Assembly: GCF_000487995.2 (NCBI RefSeq)
Contig: NZ_CP097562.1
Coordinates: forward strand, 1,237,001-1,301,000
Reading direction: 5' to 3'
DNA length: 64,000 nucleotides
Origin: Mucispirillum schaedleri ASF457
Lineage (GTDB): Bacteria > Chrysiogenota > Deferribacteres > Deferribacterales > Mucispirillaceae
A program made the position numbers and the translations under genes. Positions 53,756 through 62,164 of the stretch are shown here, in pieces; within the stretch, counting starts at the first letter, position 1; every line of letters begins with the position of its first letter. The notes under the pieces were generated by a model. That model was given only the letters and a program-made list of their open reading frames with translations. It made no database searches and was not told the DNA's origin.

Positions 53756-55525
53756 ATGAGTAATTTATTTGGTATGATATGGACTGGTGTTTCAGGTGTT
53801 AATGCTGCTCAGATTGGTATTTCTGTTACTGGTAATAATATGTCAAATATGAAAACAGAAAACTATTCCAGACAGACTGTTGAGCTTGTTACAAAAAAAC
53901 CGCAGTATACATATAATGGTGCTATAGGTAAAGGTGTAGATGTAGCAGCTGTCAGGCGGGAATATGATGACCTGCTTGCAGCAAATGTTCGCAACTCTAA
54001 CTCTAATTATTTATATTATAATTCTATGAGTACAACTTTAAAGAGTGCTATGCTTTATTTTAATGAGCTGGAATCAGGTTCAGGGTTAGGCGATGCTTTA
54101 AAAAATTATTTTAATGCATGGCAGGATTTAAGCAACTCAGCACCAGATGACACATCAGAATCTCTTACAAAAAGAACAGTGCTTGTGAAAGCAGCAGATA
54201 CACTTGCAATGAAAATTAGAGATGGATATAAATATTTAGAAGATACAAGAACTCAGTGTGATATAACTATACAAAATGAAGTTAATGCAATTAATGAAAT
54301 CACAACTCAGATTGCAAAATTAAATAAAGAAATAGTTTCTGCTGAAGCTATGGGACAGCCTGCTAATGAATTACGAGATATGCGGGATGGTCTGCTTGAT
54401 GATTTAGCAGAAAAAACTCAAATATCTACTTATTTAAGGGAAGATGGCTCAGTATCTGTATATATGAATGGTCAGACTCTTGTTGATAACGGCACAGCAC
54501 ACAAGTTATTAACAGAAAAAGACCCAAATAATGATAACCACTTAAAAGTAATGTGGAAAACAGACAACCCAAACTCTAAGCCAATAGATATGACATCTCT
54601 TATGAAAGGCGGCACAATAGCTGCACAGCTGCAGGTAAGAGATAATGAGCTGAAACAGTATCAGTCAGATTTAGATGCACTGGCTAAAAAAATGATAGAA
54701 GAAACAAATAGAATTCATGCAACAGGTATGGGGCTTGATAAAGCTTCTGAATATACTGGCAAAACTCAGGTGATAAACCCAGAATATCCTTTAAATTCAC
54801 CAGAAGGCATGCTGCCTTATCCTGTAAAAAATGGTTCTTTTGAAATAAATATTTCAACACCTACTGGTAAAACTGATGATGAAGGCAATGATATATATGA
54901 TACAAGAAAAATAACTATTCAGGTAAGTGAAAGTGACACTTTAAAAACAGTTTTAGAAAAAATTAACCAGCAGGGTGGAAACTATGTAAGTGCATCTTTA
55001 AATATAGACAATACAGTTACAATAAAAGCTGCAGCAGGCAGTTATATCGCTTTTGGAGAAGATACAACAGATTTCTTAATGGCAACTGGCATGAATTCAT
55101 TCTTTTCAGGCAGCAGTGCAAAAGATATAAACCTTGATGCATCTATAAAAGAAAATCCAAGATTAATTGCAGCATCAGAGTTTGGTGCAGAAGGCGATAA
55201 TACTAATGCATTAAAAATATCAAAGCTGCAGACAACATCTTTTTCAACAGTGAAAGGTAATGTAACATTCAGTGCATTTTATGGATACTTTATAGGTGAG
55301 ATGAGTAGTGCAAAATCTCAGTCTGATACATTTAAGGCTACAACAGAGATGGCATATAAAGAGTTAAATACTCAGCTTATGTCTATCCGTGGTGTATCAG
55401 AAGGAGATGAACAGGTAAACTTATCACTTTATCAAAAAATGTTTGAAATTAATTCAAGATATATAAATGTAGTTGATGAAATGCTTAATACATTAATCAA
55501 TGGTTTAGGCTCTGCAGGCAGGTAA
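53756..55525 (+). CDS. flgK: Flagellar hook-associated protein 1 FlgK
   Basis: First hook-filament junction protein. The N-terminal D0/D1 (WTGVSGVNAAQIGISVTGNNMSN, NYSRQTVEL) and the C-terminal D0 (GVSEGDEQVNLSLYQKMFEINSRYINVVDEMLNTLINGLG) are diagnostic. 589 residues, normal. Central domains are variable. Strong SD (GGGAGG). Confidence 0.97.
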   Translation: MSNLFGMIWTGVSGVNAAQIGISVTGNNMSNMKTENYSRQTVELVTKKPQYTYNGAIGKGVDVAAVRREYDDLLAANVRNSNSNYLYYNSMSTTLKSAMLYFNELESGSGLGDALKNYFNAWQDLSNSAPDDTSESLTKRTVLVKAADTLAMKIRDGYKYLEDTRTQCDITIQNEVNAINEITTQIAKLNKEIVSAEAMGQPANELRDMRDGLLDDLAEKTQISTYLREDGSVSVYMNGQTLVDNGTAHKLLTEKDPNNDNHLKVMWKTDNPNSKPIDMTSLMKGGTIAAQLQVRDNELKQYQSDLDALAKKMIEETNRIHATGMGLDKASEYTGKTQVINPEYPLNSPEGMLPYPVKNGSFEINISTPTGKTDDEGNDIYDTRKITIQVSESDTLKTVLEKINQQGGNYVSASLNIDNTVTIKAAAGSYIAFGEDTTDFLMATGMNSFFSGSSAKDINLDASIKENPRLIAASEFGAEGDNTNALKISKLQTTSFSTVKGNVTFSAFYGYFIGEMSSAKSQSDTFKATTEMAYKELNTQLMSIRGVSEGDEQVNLSLYQKMFEINSRYINVVDEMLNTLINGLGSAGR

Positions 55526-55572
55526 CAGCTGCCTGCAATAAATGCAGCAATAGAATTTTAAAGTAAATGTTT

Positions 55573-55663
55573 CCGTCGCTTTCAGCCTGTGCGATTTCTT
55601 ATTTTTCGCTATTCACTCAGGAAATCGGCAGCCCTTACAAAAACAATTCACACTAAGCGACGG
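55573..55663. repeat. Nested palindrome between flgK and flgL
   Basis: Outer arms CCGTCGCTT (55573-55581) and AAGCGACGG (55655-55663); inner arms CGATTTC (55592-55598) and GAAATCG (55621-55627). More G+C-rich than its surroundings. The rest of the 363-bp spacer holds a short GGGA/TCCC-rich stretch and the promoter at 55830; no ORF is supported. Confidence 0.7.
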
Positions 55664-55829
55664 GACTTCCCTGTCCCTGTATTATCATAATGAGCCTGCT
55701 TTCTTTGCTCGCTGATAATCACTCAAAAAGACATATTTTAGTATTTCAAAAATATATGCAGTATAAAAATATTACTTCATTTAATAAAATCATTTAAGGA
55801 AAATATATACATTTTAAAACTTGTTTATT

Positions 55830-55845
55830 TGGCATAAAATTTGCT
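55830..55845 (+). promoter_or_regulatory. Sigma-54 promoter of flgL
   Basis: TGGCATA-AAAT-TTGCT, full -24/-12 match, 43 bases before the flgL start. Confidence 0.85.
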
Positions 55846-55888
55846 AAAAAGCTATATACAGTAGTGATTATATAAACGGAGCATAATT

Positions 55889-58800
55889 ATGAGAGTAACA
55901 TTTAATATGCAGGGTATGCAGATGAAAGATATGCTTTCAACAAGTCTTTCAAATTATACAGAGGCTGTTAAAAAAGCAAATGCAAAGCAAAGCCTGCTTA
56001 ATCCATGGGAAGATTCAAGCAAGTATGTGGGAGCTTACAATGTTCAAAACATGATTGATGAGCTTACTCAGTTTAGTGAAAATGCAGGCAGTGCATCTAA
56101 CTGGCTTAATAATACTAATGCAGAACTTCAAGAATTAGTAGAAGCATTAAAGCAGGCAAGAGATGATTATGCAATTGCAGGTGCATCTGATTCTTATGAT
56201 GAAGAAAGCAGAAAGGCTTTAGCTCAAGATGTGTTAAGTTTATATAATCAAATTATGGATATAGCAAATGCCAGCTATAATGGAAGATATATTTTTGGCG
56301 GCTATCAAACAGGAACTCCACCTTTTACAGGCGGCACAAATTCAGTTACAAATGTAATCACTAAAAATGTAAATGGTGAACATTTAGCAGGAGATGCTGT
56401 AACAAAAGATGTTTTCAGTGATATGACAGAGCTGAAATCAGGAAAATATACTGCAAAAGTAACTGTTAAAGATGGTATTGCAAAATTACAGCTTTATGAT
56501 GAAAAAGGTAATGTTGTAATATTAGATTCAAACGGTTCAGATGAATCAGGCGGTTTAGGTAATAAATCAGCAGTTTCTATGTCTTTTGAATATGAGGCAG
56601 GTAAAGTTATAAATACAGGCAGGGGTATATCATTTAAAATGCCTGAAGACTTAAATAACCCAACATCTATTGTGATGGAATTTGATTATAAATCAGGCTC
56701 AGAAATCACATATCAGGGTGATAACGGCTATATTTATACTCAAATTGGATACAGTCAGGATATTGCAGTGAATATGCCCGGAAGTAATATTTTTACTCAG
56801 TCAGGTATGGTATTGCAGGGCTCAGCATTTAATACTGTAAATGGTATGTCAGCCACATTAAATACTCTGTTTTCTAATTTAGATAATACAAATATCAGCA
56901 TAGGCGATTCTATAAAAATATCAGGGACAGACCATAATGGCAATAAAGTAGGTATTGCAAGCCTTGTGTCTAACACTAACCCAAGTTTAGATTTAGCTGA
57001 TGCTTCAGAAAAAGAAAGGACAATAACTGTTACTTATGGCGATAAACTTTATAAAATAGTAGTGCCGCAAAAAGCATATTCTTCCACAAAAGAACTTGCA
57101 AGTGCTGTTGATAACGAGCTGAAAAATGCAGAATATATAGGCTCAATAAGTGGTTTATCCGGAGTTAATGCAGATATTGAAGATTATGAATCACTAATAA
57201 ATAGTCAGGTAAATTCAGGTAAATATCAGGGCGAAATAAGTGCTGCTGGTAAAAATAAATATAAAGTAGATTTATCAAGTGAGTTAAGAATAGCTGCAGA
57301 TGGTGACAGGCTTAACTTTATGAGCCAGAAAGCAGGAGATAATGTGCGTATCGCAGTTACTGGAACAGACCAAAGTTTATTAGGTTTTAAAGGTTCAACA
57401 GTAGCAGCAGAAGGCAAAGATACTACTTTTGAGATAGGATATGATTTTCATACTAATACAATAGACCCTGTTGAAACAACTCATAAAAATTTTGACCTTA
57501 CAGGAACTGCCTATACATTTTTTGTAAATGGTAAAGAGATTACTGTAAATAAACCTGCTACTCAAATAACGAATACACCAACAGCAGGTATTCCTTTTGG
57601 CGTGCAGAATGTGGAGCTTAATATTAATGGTAAAACAGTTACTATACCTGCATCAGACTTTAATAATGCACCTGCAAAAGCGGTTTATTTAAATGAAAAA
57701 CTGCGTGAAGCAGGGCTTGGTGGTGAAGCAGTTATTCAAAATCTTACTTTTAACGGCAATACATACGACTTTGACTTAACAACTACAACTCCGTCAAAAA
57801 AAGAATTGGAATTTGCTTTTGATGAAGCATTAAGAAAAGCAGGTTTTGATTTTGAAGTGGGAGTAAGCCTTGATTTAAATCCAAATGACCCTGCAAATTT
57901 TGGCAATTATGATGTAACATTTTATCTGCAAAACTATAATATGGATAGAGACACTACTCTTACTACAACAGCTTATGACAGAACGACAATTCCACCAACT
58001 TCTGATATGCAGACAGCAAAAATTGACAGAAGCCGTTTAAATAGTGCAGTAGAAAAAACTCTTGGCGATTATGTTAAATTTATTAAAGAATTATATGGAC
58101 AGTCTGTTGATGTATCAATAGTAGATGGCAAGCTTACTATTGCAGATTTAAGAAGCGGTAACAGTAAACTTACATTCAGGACTAATGCACAAAATCAAGG
58201 CATAAGTCATGCAAATGATCAGGTGACTATTGCAGGCGGTGCATATACTGGCAAAAAAGATGACACTTGGAATGTTTCTGTTACTACACAGCTTGGGCAG
58301 AATGACCAAAGAAATATAACCATTACAGTTATGGATAAAAATGGCAATATGCTATACAATAAAGTTACTAATGATTATAAAGGTGGTCCGATAGCACTGC
58401 CAAATGGTGTAACTATAACTCCAGATGATATGCAGATACCAAACCCATTAAATCCAGCAAAAAGAACATCTACCACAACATTTCAGCTTGATTTAAAAGC
58501 AAAGCCGGGTTTGAATTTTGGTGATGTAAATATTAAAGAAACAGGTAAAAATGTAAATGTATTCAGAGCATTAGAAAACTTAATGCATGCACTTGAACAT
58601 AATATTACTAAAAATGGTTTTGGGGAGCCTTCTGCTTGGAAAGCAACAGATTTAAGCTCTACTGCAAAACCTTTTCTAGATGGAGTATTTCAAGGCAATT
58701 TTAATGATAATTGGAAATATGAAATATTATCAGATAAGCAGAAAACTGATTTTTATCTACAGAATGAATATAAAACTACATCAGGGCAAATCCAGTATGA

Positions 58801-60433
58801 TAATGATGCTTATACAAATAATTCAGTTTTAAATTTCAGTGTAGATATATTTGATAATAAAACAGGCAGACAACAGCGTGTGCCAGTAAGTATTGATTTA
58901 ACAAAAGCAAACCCTGCAATAACAAATGCAGAATCAGCAAGAGATTATATTTTAGAACAGTTAAATAACAACCCTGATTTTGTAAGTGCTGGCATAAGGT
59001 TTGCAGATAAAGACGGCTCAATAGAAATACAATCTGGAAGTGGAACAAAAATAGCAAACTTTGCAAATTCATCTACTAACCCAGCAGACAGGGCATTTGC
59101 AAGTTTTGTAATGGGCTTTGAAACAGTGGCAAATGGTGCTGTATCAGATGTTTTCACGGCAGCTTTTACATTTAATGTGGCAGACCCACTTGACCCGGCA
59201 GGAGCAGGTTTTAAAACAATCAATATTAATCCTGTTATTAATGCAGTAAATAATAATGTTGTTGTAACTGCAGGAGCAACTTTTGCACTTAACATTGGGG
59301 GCAAAACTATAGATATTCCGTCAGATGAATTTAATAATGCTGCAAACAAAAACACTTTTATCAATAATAAGCTTAAAGAAGCAGGGATTAGTGTAGATGA
59401 AGGAGTTACAACAGTTACAGCAAACCCAGATGGCTCATATAGTTTTCAAATAACTGCATTTACTAATAAAGATGATTTATTAACAGAAATTAATAACCAG
59501 CTTGCAGTAAATACAAGCAGTAGAATTAAAGCAAATTTAGCTGCAGACGGCTCTATTCAGTTTGTAACAGCTGCAACAGATTTGCCTGTGGAAGCATCGG
59601 TGCTGTCAGGAGCTGATAATCCCCTTAATTTAGGTCTTGTAAATGATGCAGCAGGCAATCTGGCAGAATTAACAGTATCAGGTGTTCAGACACCTAAAAC
59701 TGACCTTAGTGAGATGGCAGAAGATGCAAGAACATTAACAATTACATATATGGAAAATGGACAGCAGAAACAAGCAAAAGTTATCCTTGAAAAAAAGGAA
59801 TATAAATCAGCTGCTGAAATGGCAGAGCATATTAATGAACAGCTTACATCACTTGGGATACCTGCTAGTAATTTAAGTGCTGTTGTAAATAATAAAGGTG
59901 AAATATCATTTGCAAAAGCAAGTAATAATTTTAGCTCAATAGTTGTAGAGGGTGATTATGCAGGCACACTTGGCTTTCCAAAAGCGGGAAGTAGTGTTTC
60001 CATAAAAGTAACAAATGCAGATGGTGGATTAGTGCAGAATGTATCACTTGATACTGCAAATAAAAGTGTATTTGTATCAGATGGGCTCTATTTAGGCTTT
60101 GATGCAGGCTCTCTTAGTGCAACAGACAGCTTTACTGCAGCAGTAGGCAGTGGAGTTGAAAATGAAATAGATTCATTAGATGCCGCTGTAAATCAAGTTT
60201 TACAGGCTGGCACATTGATAGGAACAAGAGGTCAAAGAGTAGAATCAGTTATGAAATTTCAAGAAACAGTCATTAAAAATAATGAAGAAATAAAAGCTGG
60301 TTATCTAGGTGCTACATCTACAGATATTATTAAACTTACCACTGATTTAGAGCTTTCAAAAACAGCTTATCAGTCAGCTATGAGTATAGTAAGCACTATG
60401 ATGAGCATTTCTATACTAGATTTTCTTGGATAA
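55889..60433 (+). CDS. flgL: Giant flagellar hook-associated protein 3 FlgL
   Basis: 1514 residues, several times the usual 300-500. The N-terminus (about 1-150) is a normal FlgL D0/D1 (SLSNYTEAVKKANAKQ, NASYNGRYIFGGYQTGTPPF), and the last 100 residues are a normal C-terminal D0/D1 (GTRGQRVESVMKF.., ELSKTAYQSAMSIVSTMMSISILDFLG). About 1,250 residues of beta-rich sequence between them contain internal duplications: the TITVTYGDKLYKIVV-type module at about 372 recurs near 1278 (TLTITYMENG..), and the NINGKTVTIPASDFNNA module at about 577 recurs near 1133 (NIGGKTIDIPSDEFNNA). This bulk would project from the hook-filament junction. Confidence 0.95.
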   Translation: MRVTFNMQGMQMKDMLSTSLSNYTEAVKKANAKQSLLNPWEDSSKYVGAYNVQNMIDELTQFSENAGSASNWLNNTNAELQELVEALKQARDDYAIAGASDSYDEESRKALAQDVLSLYNQIMDIANASYNGRYIFGGYQTGTPPFTGGTNSVTNVITKNVNGEHLAGDAVTKDVFSDMTELKSGKYTAKVTVKDGIAKLQLYDEKGNVVILDSNGSDESGGLGNKSAVSMSFEYEAGKVINTGRGISFKMPEDLNNPTSIVMEFDYKSGSEITYQGDNGYIYTQIGYSQDIAVNMPGSNIFTQSGMVLQGSAFNTVNGMSATLNTLFSNLDNTNISIGDSIKISGTDHNGNKVGIASLVSNTNPSLDLADASEKERTITVTYGDKLYKIVVPQKAYSSTKELASAVDNELKNAEYIGSISGLSGVNADIEDYESLINSQVNSGKYQGEISAAGKNKYKVDLSSELRIAADGDRLNFMSQKAGDNVRIAVTGTDQSLLGFKGSTVAAEGKDTTFEIGYDFHTNTIDPVETTHKNFDLTGTAYTFFVNGKEITVNKPATQITNTPTAGIPFGVQNVELNINGKTVTIPASDFNNAPAKAVYLNEKLREAGLGGEAVIQNLTFNGNTYDFDLTTTTPSKKELEFAFDEALRKAGFDFEVGVSLDLNPNDPANFGNYDVTFYLQNYNMDRDTTLTTTAYDRTTIPPTSDMQTAKIDRSRLNSAVEKTLGDYVKFIKELYGQSVDVSIVDGKLTIADLRSGNSKLTFRTNAQNQGISHANDQVTIAGGAYTGKKDDTWNVSVTTQLGQNDQRNITITVMDKNGNMLYNKVTNDYKGGPIALPNGVTITPDDMQIPNPLNPAKRTSTTTFQLDLKAKPGLNFGDVNIKETGKNVNVFRALENLMHALEHNITKNGFGEPSAWKATDLSSTAKPFLDGVFQGNFNDNWKYEILSDKQKTDFYLQNEYKTTSGQIQYDNDAYTNNSVLNFSVDIFDNKTGRQQRVPVSIDLTKANPAITNAESARDYILEQLNNNPDFVSAGIRFADKDGSIEIQSGSGTKIANFANSSTNPADRAFASFVMGFETVANGAVSDVFTAAFTFNVADPLDPAGAGFKTININPVINAVNNNVVVTAGATFALNIGGKTIDIPSDEFNNAANKNTFINNKLKEAGISVDEGVTTVTANPDGSYSFQITAFTNKDDLLTEINNQLAVNTSSRIKANLAADGSIQFVTAATDLPVEASVLSGADNPLNLGLVNDAAGNLAELTVSGVQTPKTDLSEMAEDARTLTITYMENGQQKQAKVILEKKEYKSAAEMAEHINEQLTSLGIPASNLSAVVNNKGEISFAKASNNFSSIVVEGDYAGTLGFPKAGSSVSIKVTNADGGLVQNVSLDTANKSVFVSDGLYLGFDAGSLSATDSFTAAVGSGVENEIDSLDAAVNQVLQAGTLIGTRGQRVESVMKFQETVIKNNEEIKAGYLGATSTDIIKLTTDLELSKTAYQSAMSIVSTMMSISILDFLG

Positions 60434-60455
60434 TTAGTGTATAATAGGTTTATAT

Positions 60456-60935
60456 ATGACAAATATTGTATCAAAACAGGACATTAAAAAGGACGGCAGT
60501 AGTAGAATGAAGATTAATTCAGCTAAGCTTGGGGAGATTGAATATTCAGAAGATGATGTTATAACTTTAAGTTCTCCCCTTTTAGGTTTCCCTGATTTGC
60601 AGGATTTTTTAATAATCTCTGATGATAATTCATACCCATTTTTATGGTTTCAGTCAGTAGAGGATGCAGATATTTGTTTTATCCTTATTGAAACAAATAC
60701 TTTTTTTAAGGATTATAACCCAGATATTCCAAAAAGGGAGTTGAAAGTTATTGCAATAAGTGATAAAAAAGAAATGAAACTATTTTCTATTGTTGTAGTT
60801 CCTACTGACCCAAAGTTATCTACAGCCAATCTCCGAGCACCGCTTGTAGTTAATTTTGAAAAAAAACTGGCAAAGCAGATTATTCTTGATGATGATGCTT
60901 ATAAAATAAAAATGCCTTTATTTGAGAGTGAGTGA
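60456..60935 (+). CDS. fliW: Flagellar assembly factor FliW
   Basis: Binds flagellin and antagonises CsrA so that flagellin translation follows export. [24 protein letters not shown] and [18 protein letters not shown] are FliW blocks. 159 residues from ATG 60456; a second ATG at 60507 would give a protein that begins exactly where the family usually does (MKINSAKLG), so the first 17 residues are doubtful. Directly upstream of csrA, the canonical pair. Confidence 0.93.
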   Translation: MTNIVSKQDIKKDGSSRMKINSAKLGEIEYSEDDVITLSSPLLGFPDLQDFLIISDDNSYPFLWFQSVEDADICFILIETNTFFKDYNPDIPKRELKVIAISDKKEMKLFSIVVVPTDPKLSTANLRAPLVVNFEKKLAKQIILDDDAYKIKMPLFESE

Positions 60936-60936
60936 T

Positions 60937-61176
60937 ATGTTAGTTCTCTCTAGAAAAAGCAATGAAAGCATCATGATAGGCGATGACATTGAAGTCAGGG
61001 TAGTGGAGATTACTGGCAAAGCTGTCAAGCTGGGTATAGAAGCACCTAAAAATATAGTAGTTCATAGAAAAGAAGTCTATGAAGCTATTAAAAATGAAAA
61101 TCTGCAGGCTGTGCCTAAGGAAACACCAAAAGAAAATATTATTTCATTAGCAGAGTATTTTAAAAAACATAAATAA
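60937..61176 (+). CDS. csrA: Carbon storage/translational regulator CsrA
   Basis: 79 residues. [27 protein letters not shown] and the [19 protein letters not shown] strand with the RNA-contacting Arg are intact. It blocks ribosome binding on target mRNAs, with flagellin the main target when paired with FliW. ATG 60937 begins one base after the fliW stop; the longer frame upstream lies inside fliW. Confidence 0.96.
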   Translation: MLVLSRKSNESIMIGDDIEVRVVEITGKAVKLGIEAPKNIVVHRKEVYEAIKNENLQAVPKETPKENIISLAEYFKKHK

Positions 61177-61258
61177 TATATATACAGGTGCTACCATAGT
61201 AGACATTAATCATCTTCCTATTAAAGATTTAAAAATCTCTGTAGAAGATATCAATACA

Positions 61259-61873
61259 ATGGAGCCTATATCTTTTAAAGGCTCTATTGCAGTAGTAGAT
61301 AATTTATCAAAAGCAGAGGCAGCATTAGACAAACTTTTTGCAGCAAAATATATAGGGTTTGATACGGAATCTCGTCCAGCATTTTTTAAGGGGCAAAAAT
61401 TTCCTGTTTCAATTATTCAGCTTGCAACTAATGAAGAAGCATTTATTTTTCAGTTAAAATATGTGCATTTTTCAGGCAGGCTTGTAGAGCTTTTATCAGA
61501 TGAAAATATAATAAAAGTTGGCGTTGGAGTGCAGGATGATATAAGACGCTTAAACGAGCTTTGCAAATTTAAGCAGGGCGGTTTTTATGACCTTTCTAGT
61601 GCAGCGAAAAAGAAAGGGCTTGTGCAGTCTGGAGCAAGAGCCTTAACTGCAAGATATTTAGGCAGAAAACTTGTTAAAAGCTCACAAAAAACTAACTGGG
61701 CTTTAAGTAAACTCAGCCCTAGGCAGCTTGAATATGCAGCAACAGACGCATGGATTTGCCTGCAGCTTTTAGAACATGTTAAGCATGACACAACAGATTA
61801 TCGTAAACTTGCAGCTTTAGAAAGAGAAGCAGGAAACCTTAGCGATAATGAAGAATATCATATAGATGAATAG
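61259..61873 (+). CDS. DEDDy-type 3'-5' exonuclease domain protein
   Basis: 204 residues, RNase D/WRN-exonuclease-like. Motifs: FDTES (Asp-Glu), VGVGVQDDIRRL (Asp) and the YAATDAW motif with Tyr and the last Asp. No HRDC domain, so it is a minimal exonuclease; RNA or DNA substrate is unknown. ATG 61259 lacks a clear SD, and the open frame continues about 25 codons upstream without an ATG, so the true start may be earlier or at a rare codon. Confidence 0.85.
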   Translation: MEPISFKGSIAVVDNLSKAEAALDKLFAAKYIGFDTESRPAFFKGQKFPVSIIQLATNEEAFIFQLKYVHFSGRLVELLSDENIIKVGVGVQDDIRRLNELCKFKQGGFYDLSSAAKKKGLVQSGARALTARYLGRKLVKSSQKTNWALSKLSPRQLEYAATDAWICLQLLEHVKHDTTDYRKLAALEREAGNLSDNEEYHIDE

Positions 61874-61973
61874 CATATAAATTTATATTTTCATCTTTTC
61901 ACATATCATTGTATAATTTATTCTTATTAATTTGTATTATATTTATCTTCTTATAAAATTGATTATAAAGAAA

Positions 61974-62000
61974 TAAAAAAGCCTTCCATATAGAAAGGCT
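61974..62000 (-). terminator. Terminator of the small RNA
   Basis: On the minus strand AGCCTTTC-TATAT-GGAAGGCT (8 bp, one G-U pair) is followed by TTTTTT. On the plus strand the hairpin has no T-run, so it does not serve the exonuclease gene. Confidence 0.85.
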
Positions 62001-62061
62001 AAATTTGGTGTGAGTGAATACTCACTTATTACTGTATTCACCACAATATTTAATATGTTAT
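61974..62061 (-). ncRNA. Small RNA upstream of cas9, tracrRNA candidate
   Basis: A minus-strand transcription unit of about 88 bases is bounded by a strong promoter (62068-62096) and a strong terminator (61974-62000), with no ORF between. The RNA would have an unpaired AU-rich 5' part ending ..GUGAAUACAGUAAUAAG, a hairpin GUGAGU-AUUC-ACUCAC, and the terminator hairpin. That order (anti-repeat, nexus stem, terminator) is the layout of a tracrRNA. Identity depends on the CRISPR repeat, which is outside the window. Confidence 0.5.
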
Positions 62062-62067
62062 ATGCTA

Positions 62068-62096
62068 AATATATTTTATTTTAATATTCTTGTCAA
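62068..62096 (-). promoter_or_regulatory. Sigma-70 promoter of the small RNA
   Basis: Minus strand: perfect -35 TTGACA (62096-62091), 17-base spacer, -10 TATATT (62073-62068). Nothing else on this strand needs a promoter here, because cas9 is on the plus strand. Confidence 0.65.
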
Positions 62097-62164
62097 GATA
62101 ATTCATATTGCTTATTTAAAAAATATCAAGTAACATAAATCATATAAATAATATGGAGCGAATT

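Noticed and set aside
47997-61252. Avoidance of GATATC as a signature of the EcoRV-type system
   Set aside because: At least two GATATC sites are present (47997-48002 and 61247-61252), so avoidance is not absolute; a statistical count over the genome would be needed.
61980-62040. Hairpins before cas9 as a terminator of the exonuclease gene
   Set aside because: On the plus strand the stem is not followed by T; the T-run is on the minus-strand side, which points to a minus-strand RNA.
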